Source of the DNA: Leptolyngbya sp. SIO4C5
Lineage (GTDB): Bacteria > Cyanobacteriota > Cyanobacteriia > Phormidesmidales > Phormidesmidaceae
NCBI GenBank assembly: GCA_010671965.1
Contig: JAAHIC010000396.1
Location: 1-5,036, forward strand
Reading direction: 5' to 3'
Length of the DNA: 5,036 bases
Shown in pieces: positions 1 to 5,014 of the stretch. The notes under the pieces are model-generated. The model ran no database searches, was not told the origin of the DNA, and was given only the letters and a program-made list of their open reading frames with translations. Numbering within the stretch: position 1 is the stretch's first letter; each line of letters begins with the position of its first letter. The translations under genes were made by a program, and so were the position numbers.

Positions 1-36
1 TACAAAGATTTGTAGTTAAGTTGGCAGACAACTGCC
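1..36. promoter_or_regulatory. Two small inverted repeats upstream of the usp gene
   Basis: TACAAA-GA-TTTGTA (1-14) is a perfect inverted repeat at the window edge. GGCAG-ACAA-CTGCC (23-27/32-36) is a 5-bp stem with a 4-nt loop. Neither is followed by a T-tract, so neither is a convincing terminator of a gene to the left. A second CTGCC at 63-67 could pair with the same GGCAG. I found no well-spaced -35/-10 pair for the usp gene here. The repeats could be operator half-sites, leader structure or chance; the left context is cut off. Confidence 0.2.
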
Positions 37-94
37 CCTAATTGCTGAAGATAGGGAGGGGGCTGCCCGTTGCACTATCAGTCGGCTGTTTAAG

Positions 95-523
95 ATGACC
101 TTATTTTCACAAGATCGGATTCTCGTTCCTATTGACTTTTCGGAGGAGGCGTTCCAAGCCTTAGATGACACCCTCAGCTTTGTCAGCGATCCCACGAAAG
201 TTCATGTTCTGCACGTTTTGCCTGCGTTGGAAGCCACCGATCCGGGGGTGATTTGGCAAACCATAGATGAAAAGAGCCGTCGCGAGCATGTTGAAGAGGC
301 TTTTTACGCTAAGCGCTCTTCAGAAGCCGATAAGAAGCTGCATTTCCAGGTGGTTGTGGGCAATGCTAGCTCTGAAATTATTGACTACGCTACCCATAAT
401 AATATTGACCTAATTGTGATTCCCTCTCACGGGCGTACCGGCATTGCCCGCTTTTTCCTCGGCTCGGTAGCTGAGCGGGTGGTCAGATTTTCTCACTGCC
501 CAGTTTTAGTATTGCGCCAGTAG
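95..523 (+). CDS. Universal stress protein (UspA family), single domain
   Basis: A 142-residue cytosolic protein of the Usp family (nucleotide-binding alpha/beta fold, usually a dimer, linked to stress survival), at the usual length for one Usp domain. The N-terminal strand RILVPIDFS (8-16) carries the conserved Asp14. A second strand VHVLHVLP lies at 36-43, and the family signature lies at 107-128 with the loop SHGRTG, then G123-S124 and VAERVV. The ATP-binding form of the motif is G-x2-G-x9-G-S/T. Here the second and third glycines (G113, G123) and Ser124 are present but the first position is Pro110, so ATP binding is uncertain. The C-terminal strand CPVLVL (135-140) is typical. ATG 95 is the first start codon after the in-frame stop at 17-19. 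No clear Shine-Dalgarno lies 5-10 nt upstream; a purine run AGGGAGGGGG (53-62) is too far away. The gene stands alone and converges with the downstream ATPase gene. The particular stress or partner cannot be read from the sequence. Confidence 0.95.
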   Translation: MTLFSQDRILVPIDFSEEAFQALDDTLSFVSDPTKVHVLHVLPALEATDPGVIWQTIDEKSRREHVEEAFYAKRSSEADKKLHFQVVVGNASSEIIDYATHNNIDLIVIPSHGRTGIARFFLGSVAERVVRFSHCPVLVLRQ

Positions 524-562
524 ACGGTTAGATCGGGTGGGTGCTGCCCGCTTCCTCGTAGC

Positions 563-1858
563 TTAATTAGCAGAGGACGGTTCGGCGGCTAGCTCAGCGC
601 TGAGAAAATCTACAAACTGCCGCGCCGTCCGGCCCGATCGCCCATTATGCCGCGTGGCCCACTGCAAAGCTCTGGCTTCTAGCTCATTAGCAGGCAAATC
701 AATCTCAGCCTGCTGAGCTAAGTGATGCACAATCACTAAATAAGTAGACTGATCGGCAGGTTCAAAAGTGAGGGTGAGGCCGAAGCGATCGCTAAAAGAC
801 AGCTTTTCCTGCACCGTATCCCAGGTATGGATTTCATCGGCATCGCTGGGACGGGGGCGATCGTCAAAAAATTCCCGCACCAAATGGCGGCGGTTAGAAG
901 TGGCGTAGACCACTAGGTTTTGTGCCCGCGCCGTGACGCTGCCCTCCAAGACCACCTTGAGCGCCTTGAACGACTCATCATCCTCTTCAAACGAGAGATC
1001 ATCGACGAAAATAATGAACTTTTGCGGCAGCGATCGCACTCGCTCCACAATCTGCGGCAGCGCTTGTAAGTTAGCCTTAGTCACTTCGATAAGTCGCAGC
1101 CCGCGATCGCCATATTCATTCACCAGCGCCTTCACCAGCGAGGACTTCCCCGATCCGCGGCTGCCATAGAGCAATACGTGCAGCGCCGCTCGCCCCGCCA
1201 GCAAAAACTCCGTATTACGAATCAGCATCCTGCGGGGATGATCGTAAGCAGCCAGTTCATCCAGGCGAACCGGATCCGGGTGGGCAATGCCTGCAAGCTG
1301 CCCCTGCTGCCAGCGCAGCGCCCGAAATTCAGCAAACAGACCCGTTCCCTGCTGCTGATAGTGAGTGGCCAAAGCGCTGACGGCCTCAGCCCAGTCTGAG
1401 CGCTGCGTCCAGTCGGGGACAGCGTCTTTTTCCAGCGTCCAGGGCACCAGAGAGATAGATTCCTCACAGAGACAGCCAACCCAGCGGACGACTTCCTCAG
1501 ACTGACAACGATATAGATTCTGTAGAATTCTCAGATCGCTCCTAGCCGCCTGCACCAGCGCTGGCGGTAGCTGACTCAGCTCAGCCTGCTGCACCTGCCG
1601 GCTAAAGACATTGTCGTCCTGTAGAATTTGCTCGACTAAATACTGCTGCCAGGTTTGGCCCTGCCCGGCTAGAGCCGCAAACCAGAGGCCGTAAGTGCGC
1701 AAACTGCGCTCTGCCTGTTGATTCGCCAGGGTTTCTAAAAGCTGTAAAAAAAGCTGACCTAGGGGCGGCTGCAAAACGTTTTGATAGAGCAAAAGCGCCG
1801 CTGCCTGCTGGCGATAGCGATTAATTGGCGTCAAAATGTCGGCTGTCAGACCACCCAT
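563..1858 (-). CDS. DUF815 family AAA+ ATPase
   Basis: A 431-residue P-loop ATPase of the DUF815 family (Pfam PF05673, COG2607), which is widespread in bacteria including cyanobacteria and has no settled cellular role. Residues 1-200 are a helical, Gln/Leu-rich N-terminal part without a recognisable catalytic motif. The AAA+ core follows: the lead-in RMLIRNTEFLLAGR (210-223), Walker A GSRGSGKSS (232-240), Walker B FIIFVDDLSF (281-290, Asp286/Asp287), a sensor-1-like strand VVYATSNRRHL (316-326, Asn322), a likely arginine finger in SDRFGL (356-361, Arg358), and a C-terminal GRSGRTARQFVDFL (406-419) resembling a sensor-2/lid helix. No membrane segment is seen. ATG 1858 is the only sensible start: an in-frame stop sits at 1865-1867 and the next Met is residue 211. 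A weak AGG lies about 8 nt upstream. Three HIP1 sites fall inside the gene. It is divergent from the TMEM14 gene and convergent with usp, so it probably forms its own transcript. Family assignment is firm; function (loader, remodeller or chaperone-like ATPase) is unknown. Confidence 0.93.
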   Translation of the reverse strand: MGGLTADILTPINRYRQQAAALLLYQNVLQPPLGQLFLQLLETLANQQAERSLRTYGLWFAALAGQGQTWQQYLVEQILQDDNVFSRQVQQAELSQLPPALVQAARSDLRILQNLYRCQSEEVVRWVGCLCEESISLVPWTLEKDAVPDWTQRSDWAEAVSALATHYQQQGTGLFAEFRALRWQQGQLAGIAHPDPVRLDELAAYDHPRRMLIRNTEFLLAGRAALHVLLYGSRGSGKSSLVKALVNEYGDRGLRLIEVTKANLQALPQIVERVRSLPQKFIIFVDDLSFEEDDESFKALKVVLEGSVTARAQNLVVYATSNRRHLVREFFDDRPRPSDADEIHTWDTVQEKLSFSDRFGLTLTFEPADQSTYLVIVHHLAQQAEIDLPANELEARALQWATRHNGRSGRTARQFVDFLSAELAAEPSSAN

Positions 1859-1865
1859 AGCAACC

Positions 1866-1895
1866 TATAAACCTGAGACTGGCTGAATGTTACAA
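1866..1895 (-). promoter_or_regulatory. Weak promoter candidate for the DUF815 gene
   Basis: Read leftward, TTGTAA (1890-1895) and TTTATA (1866-1871) are separated by 18 bp, a rough sigma70-type -35/-10 pair. The -10-like box ends only 7 nt before the ATG at 1858, so a transcript from it would begin at or near the start codon and be almost leaderless. Both boxes match the consensus only partly and the region is AT-rich by nature, so this is tentative. Confidence 0.22.
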
Positions 1896-1970
1896 ATTCG
1901 TTGAAACTGACGGCGACCTTGCTGAAACCTGGCACGATAGAGGCTTGCAGCGTCGAGAGTGAGCCAGCTT

Positions 1971-2279
1971 ATGAATTTAGGTATAGTAGCAGCGATCGCC
2001 TACGGCCTCCTAGCGCTAGTCGGTGGCGTCATTGGATATGCACAGGCCAAGAGTCAGGTTTCTTTGGTTTCAGGCATTGTGAGCGGCTTGCTGCTGATCT
2101 TGGGCGGCATTTTGCAGTTTCAGGGAATTGCCTGGGGCTGGACGTTGTCTTTAGTCGTCACAGTGCTGCTGATTGTCGTCTTTATCAGCCGCTATCTCAA
2201 AACCCGCAAGCCCATGCCCGCTATTTTGATGGTGGTCGCTGGCATCATTGCAATGGTCGCCATGCTGAACGCGGCCTAA
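1971..2279 (+). CDS. TMEM14/UPF0136 family small membrane protein
   Basis: A 102-residue integral membrane protein of the TMEM14 family (Pfam PF03647), related to eukaryotic TMEM14 proteins and the chloroplast fatty-acid exporter FAX1. The cyanobacterial members have no agreed function; lipid or fatty-acid transport is inferred by relation. Four hydrophobic helices are visible at about 4-23, 33-50, 54-74 and 83-100. Between helices 1 and 2 is the family-like segment GYAQAKSQVSLVSG (22-35), and before helix 4 the conserved TRKPMPA (78-84). The ATG at 1971 is preferred because GTGAG lies 7 nt upstream and the reading begins with the family-typical MNLGIVAAIAYG. A GTG at 1959 would add four residues (MSQL) but has no Shine-Dalgarno before it; an in-frame stop at 1938-1940 limits any longer start. 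It is divergent from the ATPase gene and 161 bp upstream of the SPFH gene. A longer reading in another frame at 1901-2290 is a shadow with no family character. Confidence 0.9.
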   Translation: MNLGIVAAIAYGLLALVGGVIGYAQAKSQVSLVSGIVSGLLLILGGILQFQGIAWGWTLSLVVTVLLIVVFISRYLKTRKPMPAILMVVAGIIAMVAMLNAA

Positions 2280-2354
2280 AGCCAAACTGAGCGGACGAAC
2301 CTGAATCAGTTATCAAGACTGAGACAATTTCTGCTATCCAACGGCCATAATCAA

Positions 2355-2393
2355 TCGCCAAAGCTTAGACTGTTCGATATAACTTTTAAAGTT
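2355..2393 (+). promoter_or_regulatory. Candidate sigma70-type promoter with overlapping palindrome, upstream of the SPFH gene
   Basis: TCGCCA (2355-2360) and TATAAC (2378-2383) are spaced by 17 bp and match the -35 and -10 consensus at four and five of six positions. Transcription would start near 2390, leaving about a 50-nt leader before the SPFH ATG. The -10 box overlaps the inverted repeat AACTTT-T-AAAGTT (2381-2393), which is placed where a repressor could cover the start site. A palindrome of this size is expected about once in 5 kb by chance, so only its position is suggestive. Confidence 0.4.
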
Positions 2394-2427
2394 CTGAAGC
2401 GTTCAATTAAACAGGGATACGCCTGTC

Positions 2428-2435
2428 AAGGGGGG
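2428..2435 (+). promoter_or_regulatory. Shine-Dalgarno sequence of the SPFH gene
   Basis: AAGGGGGG sits 5 nt before the ATG at 2441, the only start after the in-frame stop at 2408-2410. It is preceded by a 5-bp hairpin ACAGG-N6-CCTGT (2411-2426), which leaves the site free. The same ACAGG could instead pair, with one G-U, to CTTGT at 2436-2440 and place the site in a loop. Confidence 0.6.
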
Positions 2436-2440
2436 CTTGT

Positions 2441-3271
2441 ATGGGGCCATCAATCCTAGTCTTAGCTTTTGTGGTCATTGGCTATACGATTGGTTCGGTT
2501 CGGGTGATTAAACAGGGAAATGAAGCGCTGATAGAGCGGCTGGGTCGCTATCAGCGCAAGCTCAGACCGGGTCTGAACTTTATCGTTCCTGTCGTCGATA
2601 GCGTGGTGCTAGAAGACACGATTCGAGAGCAGCTTTTGGATATTGAACCGCAATCTGCGATTACCGCCGATAACGTACCCCTGGAAGTTGACGCCGTTGT
2701 CTATTGGAAAATCCTGGATCTAGAGCGCACCTACTACGCCATTGAGAACGTGGAGGAAGCGATTGAGGAATTGGTGACTACAACGCTGCGATCGGCGATC
2801 GGCAAAATGAAGCTAGAAGAAACCTTTTCTTCCCGTGATGAGCTAAATAAAGTTCTGCTAGATCAGCTCGATGAAGCCACTGAACCCTGGGGCGTGAAGG
2901 TGACGCGGGTGGAGGTACAGAGTATTGAGCCGCCCCAGCAGGTGAGAGACTCTATGCAGCTTCAGCAGGCAGCAGAAATTAAAAAGCGAGCCGCCATTAC
3001 AGAAGCCGAGGGAGAAAAACAGGCCGCTATTTCTCGCGCTGAAGGGACGGTACAGTCAATGCGCCTGCTCTCTGAAGCCCTGCAAGGTGCTAAAAATCGC
3101 CAGCAGGTCTTAAATTTTTTGCTAGCTCAGCAGTATGTGGAATCGAACCAAAAGCTGGGAGAAAGCAGCAACTCCAAAGTCGTCTTTATGGATCCGAAGT
3201 TTTTGTCGGAGGGACTGGTTGAGCTAATCAATGAGCCAACCGATCAGGTAGAACCCGGCAATGACGATTAG
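2441..3271 (+). CDS. SPFH/Band 7 (stomatin/prohibitin-like) membrane protein
   Basis: A 276-residue SPFH-domain protein of the stomatin/QmcA/Slr1128-like type. These proteins form large ring- or cage-like oligomers at membranes and are linked to microdomains and membrane-protein quality control. One N-terminal membrane anchor (about 3-20) is followed directly by the SPFH domain (about 21-170), with IKQGNEALIERLGRY (23-37), LRPGLNFIVPVVDSV (41-55), IREQLLD (61-67) and the conserved DAVVYWKI (84-91). Then comes WGVKVTRVEVQSIEPP (150-165), a charged Ala/Glu-rich helix (about 170-215, with AEGEKQAAISRAEG), the conserved NFLLAQQYVE (225-234) and a C-terminal SNSKVVFMDP (243-252). The helical arm holds a single run of Ala/Glu repeats and looks shorter than in the roughly 320-residue Slr1128-type proteins as I recall them. 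No NfeD partner is adjacent. The TMEM14 gene is upstream and rlmN follows after 46 bp, probably in the same transcript. Family call firm; substrate unknown. Confidence 0.93.
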   Translation: MGPSILVLAFVVIGYTIGSVRVIKQGNEALIERLGRYQRKLRPGLNFIVPVVDSVVLEDTIREQLLDIEPQSAITADNVPLEVDAVVYWKILDLERTYYAIENVEEAIEELVTTTLRSAIGKMKLEETFSSRDELNKVLLDQLDEATEPWGVKVTRVEVQSIEPPQQVRDSMQLQQAAEIKKRAAITEAEGEKQAAISRAEGTVQSMRLLSEALQGAKNRQQVLNFLLAQQYVESNQKLGESSNSKVVFMDPKFLSEGLVELINEPTDQVEPGNDD

Positions 3272-3273
3272 AA

Positions 3274-3317
3274 AAAGGATCTAAGATGGAAGGCTGAGAC
3301 GTTCTTACTGCCTTCCT
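3274..3317 (+). promoter_or_regulatory. rlmN leader: Shine-Dalgarno, three-codon ORF and hairpin
   Basis: AAAGGA (3274-3279) is the only good Shine-Dalgarno before rlmN but lies 38 nt from its ATG. Six bases after it is ATG GAA GGC TGA (3286-3297), a Met-Glu-Gly mini-ORF. GGAAGGC (3288-3294) is perfectly complementary to GCCTTCC (3310-3316), giving a 7-bp stem with a 15-nt loop that ends one base before the rlmN ATG. With the hairpin folded, AAAGGA is about 9 nt (8 + 1) from the rlmN start, a normal distance. With it open, the same site serves the mini-ORF. No T-tract follows the stem, so it is not a terminator of the SPFH gene. The elements are seen directly; the regulatory reading is inferred. 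Confidence 0.45.
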
Positions 3318-4382
3318 ATGTCTAGCCCTCATGCCGCCGTCGCATCGTCATCCATTCCGCTGCTGGGTCTGGGGCCTGAGCAGCTTACGGCTTGGGTGCA
3401 GGCGCAGGGTCAGCCTGCTTACCGGGGCAGGCAGTTACACCAGTGGATTTATCAGCAAGGAGCGCGATCGCTCAGCGAAATTACTGTTTTCTCTAAAGCG
3501 TTCCGTCAGGCTGTAGCCGACACGCCAGTGGGTCGTTCTGAAATCTATCGTCGCTCCCAGGCTCCAGACGGAACGGTCAAGTTTCTGCTGCAGCTGGCCG
3601 ATCAGCAAATTATTGAAGCGGTCGGCATTCCGGCAGATAAGCGGCTGACGGTTTGCGTGTCATCCCAGGTAGGCTGTCCGATGGCCTGTGACTTTTGCGC
3701 GACAGGCAAAGGCGGCTATATTCGCAACCTGGCCGTCCACGAGATTGTCGATCAGGTGCTAACGGTGCAGGAAGACTTTCAGCAGCGGGTGAGCAACATC
3801 GTGTTTATGGGCATGGGCGAACCGCTGTTGAATGCCGACAATGCGATCGCGGCGATTCAGTCCATTAACCGCGATATCGGCATTGGTCAGCGATCGATCA
3901 CCCTTTCAACCGTTGGCATTCCGGGGCGCATTCGTCGCCTAGCCGAGCACGATTTGCAAATTACCCTGGCAGTCAGTCTCCATGCTTCCAACCAGACGCT
4001 ACGACAGCAGCTCATTCCCAGCGCTAACCATTACCCCCTAGCCGCCCTGATTGAGGAATGCCGGGACTATGTTAAACAGACCGGGCGGCGGGTGTCGTTT
4101 GAGTATATTTTGCTGGCAGGGCTAAACGATCAGCCAGTTCATGCGGCAGAATTAGCCAGCCTGCTGCGCGGCTTCCAAAGCCACGTCAATTTGATTCCTT
4201 ATAATCCTATTGCTGAAGTCGAGTATCAGCGACCTACCCGGCAACAGGTGGATGCGTTTGCTCAGGGTCTGCGCGATCGCCATATCGCCGTCAGCATTCG
4301 CTATTCTCGCGGTCTGGAAAAAGATGCGGCCTGCGGTCAGCTCCGAGCCTCAACGGTGTCTGAACCCACGCTGGCGTCGTAA
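3318..4382 (+). CDS. rlmN: Dual-specificity RNA methyltransferase RlmN (23S rRNA A2503 / tRNA A37 C2-methyltransferase)
   Basis: A 354-residue radical-SAM enzyme that methylates C2 of A2503 in 23S rRNA, at the peptidyl transferase centre and tunnel entrance, and of A37 in a subset of tRNAs. An N-terminal RNA-binding domain (about 14-95, with [19 protein letters not shown]) precedes the radical-SAM barrel. The [4Fe-4S] motif CPMACDFC has Cys120, Cys124 and Cys127. Seven residues before it is Cys113, matching the accessory Cys118 of E. coli RlmN. Further marks are Glu100 (IIEAVGIP), the SAM-binding GMGEP (165-169), LSTVGIPG (196-203), LAVSLHA (217-223), NLIPYNP (291-297), and the methyl-carrying Cys339 in DAACGQL, matching E. 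coli Cys355. All catalytic residues are present and the length is normal. ATG 3318 is the first usable start after the in-frame stop at 3282-3284; the next candidate (GTG, residue 27) would cut into the N-terminal domain. No Shine-Dalgarno lies at the normal linear distance. The gene follows the SPFH gene by 46 bp and converges with the zinc-ribbon gene. It is RlmN, not Cfr, judging by length and signature ([22 protein letters not shown]). Confidence 0.97.
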   Translation: MSSPHAAVASSSIPLLGLGPEQLTAWVQAQGQPAYRGRQLHQWIYQQGARSLSEITVFSKAFRQAVADTPVGRSEIYRRSQAPDGTVKFLLQLADQQIIEAVGIPADKRLTVCVSSQVGCPMACDFCATGKGGYIRNLAVHEIVDQVLTVQEDFQQRVSNIVFMGMGEPLLNADNAIAAIQSINRDIGIGQRSITLSTVGIPGRIRRLAEHDLQITLAVSLHASNQTLRQQLIPSANHYPLAALIEECRDYVKQTGRRVSFEYILLAGLNDQPVHAAELASLLRGFQSHVNLIPYNPIAEVEYQRPTRQQVDAFAQGLRDRHIAVSIRYSRGLEKDAACGQLRASTVSEPTLAS

Positions 4383-4400
4383 TCTCAGCGCCTAAACCGC

Positions 4401-4426
4401 AAAAAGCCCCAGACTGGGTCTGGGGC
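4401..4426 (-). terminator. Intrinsic terminator of the zinc-ribbon gene (leftward)
   Basis: GCCCCAGAC (4406-4414) and GTCTGGGGC (4418-4426) form a perfect 9-bp GC-rich stem with a TGG loop. Read on the minus strand the hairpin is followed at once by TTTTT (complement of 4401-4405), the classic rho-independent arrangement, about 80 nt beyond the stop of the minus-strand gene. On the plus strand, after rlmN, the hairpin is followed by AGTGCCTTAAAGG without a T-tract. It may still protect or partly terminate the rlmN transcript. Confidence 0.85.
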
Positions 4427-4506
4427 AGTGCCTTAAAGGATTTCATCAAAAGGTTTTTTGAAATAGCGATATTTGCCTATCGGCATGGCACTTAGCCGTT
4501 ATGCGC

Positions 4507-4707
4507 TCATGCAAATAGACCCGGCGCGTAGGCTTCGATCACGCGACCTGTGCTAGAGCAGGTAATCATCAGATAGTCGCAGCGAGGGCACTGGGTTCGT
4601 ACCAGGCGATCGCTAGACAGATAGTGCCGCTCAGCAGAGTTGCCACAGTTGGGGCAATAAATGCTTTCGACACTTTCAACACTTTCAATACTTTGGATAG
4701 TCTTCAT
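4507..4707 (-). CDS. Small zinc-ribbon protein of cyanobacterial type, function unknown
   Basis: A 66-residue protein with two zinc knuckles, CPNC (Cys18, Cys21) and CPRC (Cys40, Cys43), separated by 18 residues: a compact four-cysteine zinc ribbon. Between them lies NSAERHYLSSDRLVRTQ, after them DYLMITC and a C-terminal RVIEAYAPGLFA. I recall close relatives in cyanobacteria annotated as hypothetical or, doubtfully, as PriA-like because of the zinc knuckle; there is no helicase domain here, so it is not PriA. Nucleic-acid or protein binding is the general expectation for such ribbons, but no function can be assigned. The start is well supported: GGGAG (minus strand, 4715-4719) lies 7 nt upstream and an in-frame stop is at 4732-4734. 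Residues 5-16 (QSIESVESVESI) are four copies of a (Q/E)-S-(I/V) tripeptide coded by a 9-nt tandem repeat, giving the ribbon an acidic N-terminal extension. It converges on rlmN and ends at the terminator at 4401-4426. Confidence 0.8.
   Translation of the reverse strand: MKTIQSIESVESVESIYCPNCGNSAERHYLSSDRLVRTQCPRCDYLMITCSSTGRVIEAYAPGLFA
4662..4697. repeat. 9-bp tandem repeat inside the zinc-ribbon gene
   Basis: Four units of 9 bp in plus-strand order: TGCTTTCGA, CACTTTCAA, CACTTTCAA, TACTTTGGA. The two middle units are identical and the outer two are degenerate. In the minus-strand gene they encode (Q/E)-S-(I/V) repeats at residues 5-16. Because the unit is a multiple of three, gain or loss of copies would keep the reading frame. 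Confidence 0.75.
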
Positions 4708-4890
4708 CTTGGAACTCCCGATGCAGTAGTTTTACGGAGAAAAGCAGTTTCAAATTGCAGAAGTTGTGGGGTTTGGCTTTAGATAAATACAGTTTGCCCG
4801 TATTCGTTAAAGAAAGTTCAACTTAGGCAATAAGCCTTATTATGTTCTTCATTATGTCAACTTTTCATGTGATTGGCAATCCTGTTTTAG
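4708..4890. other. Intergenic region upstream of the zinc-ribbon gene, no gene seen
   Basis: This AT-rich stretch is the leader and promoter region of the minus-strand zinc-ribbon gene. It holds the Shine-Dalgarno GGGAG (4715-4719), the small palindrome AAGTT-C-AACTT (4814-4824), a weak hairpin AGGC-N5-GCCT (4825-4837), and a direct repeat ATTATGT at 4839-4845 and 4851-4857 (12-bp period). On the minus strand a TTGACA occurs at 4855-4860, but no -10 box lies at normal spacing from it. I therefore call no promoter with confidence. Confidence 0.4.
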
Positions 4891-4894
4891 TTAG

Positions 4895-4932
4895 AAAAAA
4901 AGCGGGGATCGCCTTTATTGAGGGCGATCCCC
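4895..4932 (-). terminator. Intrinsic terminator for a leftward transcript arising to the right
   Basis: GGGGATCGCC (4904-4913) and GGCGATCCCC (4923-4932) form a perfect 10-bp stem with a 9-nt loop. On the minus strand the stem is followed by GC and then seven T (complement of 4895-4901), a textbook rho-independent terminator. On the plus strand only TTAG follows. No minus-strand reading frame of useful length lies between this and the right edge, so the transcript it ends comes from a gene outside the window with a long 3' tail, or is a small RNA. Confidence 0.8.
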
Positions 4933-5014
4933 TTAGTCAAAGTGCCCACAACTCCGAGCTTATGAACCCTTTCAAGACTTCTCTCTCTGCCTATAGATAG
5001 ATCTTAAAAATGTC

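Larger units (their letters stand above)
785..4613. repeat. Eight dispersed HIP1 octamers (GCGATCGC)
   Basis: Exact GCGATCGC copies start at 785, 1030, 1103, 1992, 3464, 3843, 4273 and 4606. All lie inside coding regions: three in the DUF815 gene, one in the TMEM14 gene, three in rlmN and one in the zinc-ribbon gene. None lies in usp or the SPFH gene. About one per 65 kb is expected in random sequence. HIP1 enrichment is a known hallmark of many cyanobacterial genomes and is the main basis for the organism call. Confidence 0.9.

Noticed and set aside
534..550. A hairpin between the convergent usp and DUF815 genes (CGGG/CCCG extended by two wobble pairs).
   Set aside because: The stem is short with a 3-nt loop and there is no T-tract in either direction. 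Not enough to call a terminator for either gene.
58..550. A 12-base near-repeat (GGGGGCTGCCCG at 58-69 and GGGTGCTGCCCG at 539-550) flanking usp.
   Set aside because: A 12-mer pair with one mismatch is expected many times in 5 kb. There are no target-site or mobile-element features.
933..1399. Open frames on the plus strand, and one on the minus strand at 1222-1479, inside the DUF815 gene.
   Set aside because: They lie across Walker A/B coding sequence of a clear gene and show only shadow composition.
1887..1904. A five-codon ORF (ATG to TGA) in the divergent DUF815/TMEM14 gap.
   Set aside because: No Shine-Dalgarno, far from the TMEM14 start, and no structure linking it to that start.
1901..2290. 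A 129-codon plus-strand frame overlapping the TMEM14 gene.
   Set aside because: It has no family character and no clear ribosome-binding site, while the other frame encodes a typical four-helix TMEM14 protein.
4431..4464. A possible plus-strand terminator for rlmN using CCTT/AAGG followed by six T, or the AT-rich hairpin ATTTCA/TGAAAT.
   Set aside because: The first stem is only 4 bp with a long loop, and the second has no T-tract after it. The T-run is 27 nt beyond the real 9-bp hairpin, too far to act with it.
4842..5000. A 52-codon plus-strand reading frame (ATG 4842, stop 4998-5000) with an inner ATG at 4854.
   Set aside because: There is no Shine-Dalgarno at either ATG and no recognisable family, and it runs straight through the strong leftward terminator hairpin and its A-tract. 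Probably an open frame by chance, though the alternative reading of the region is also unproven.
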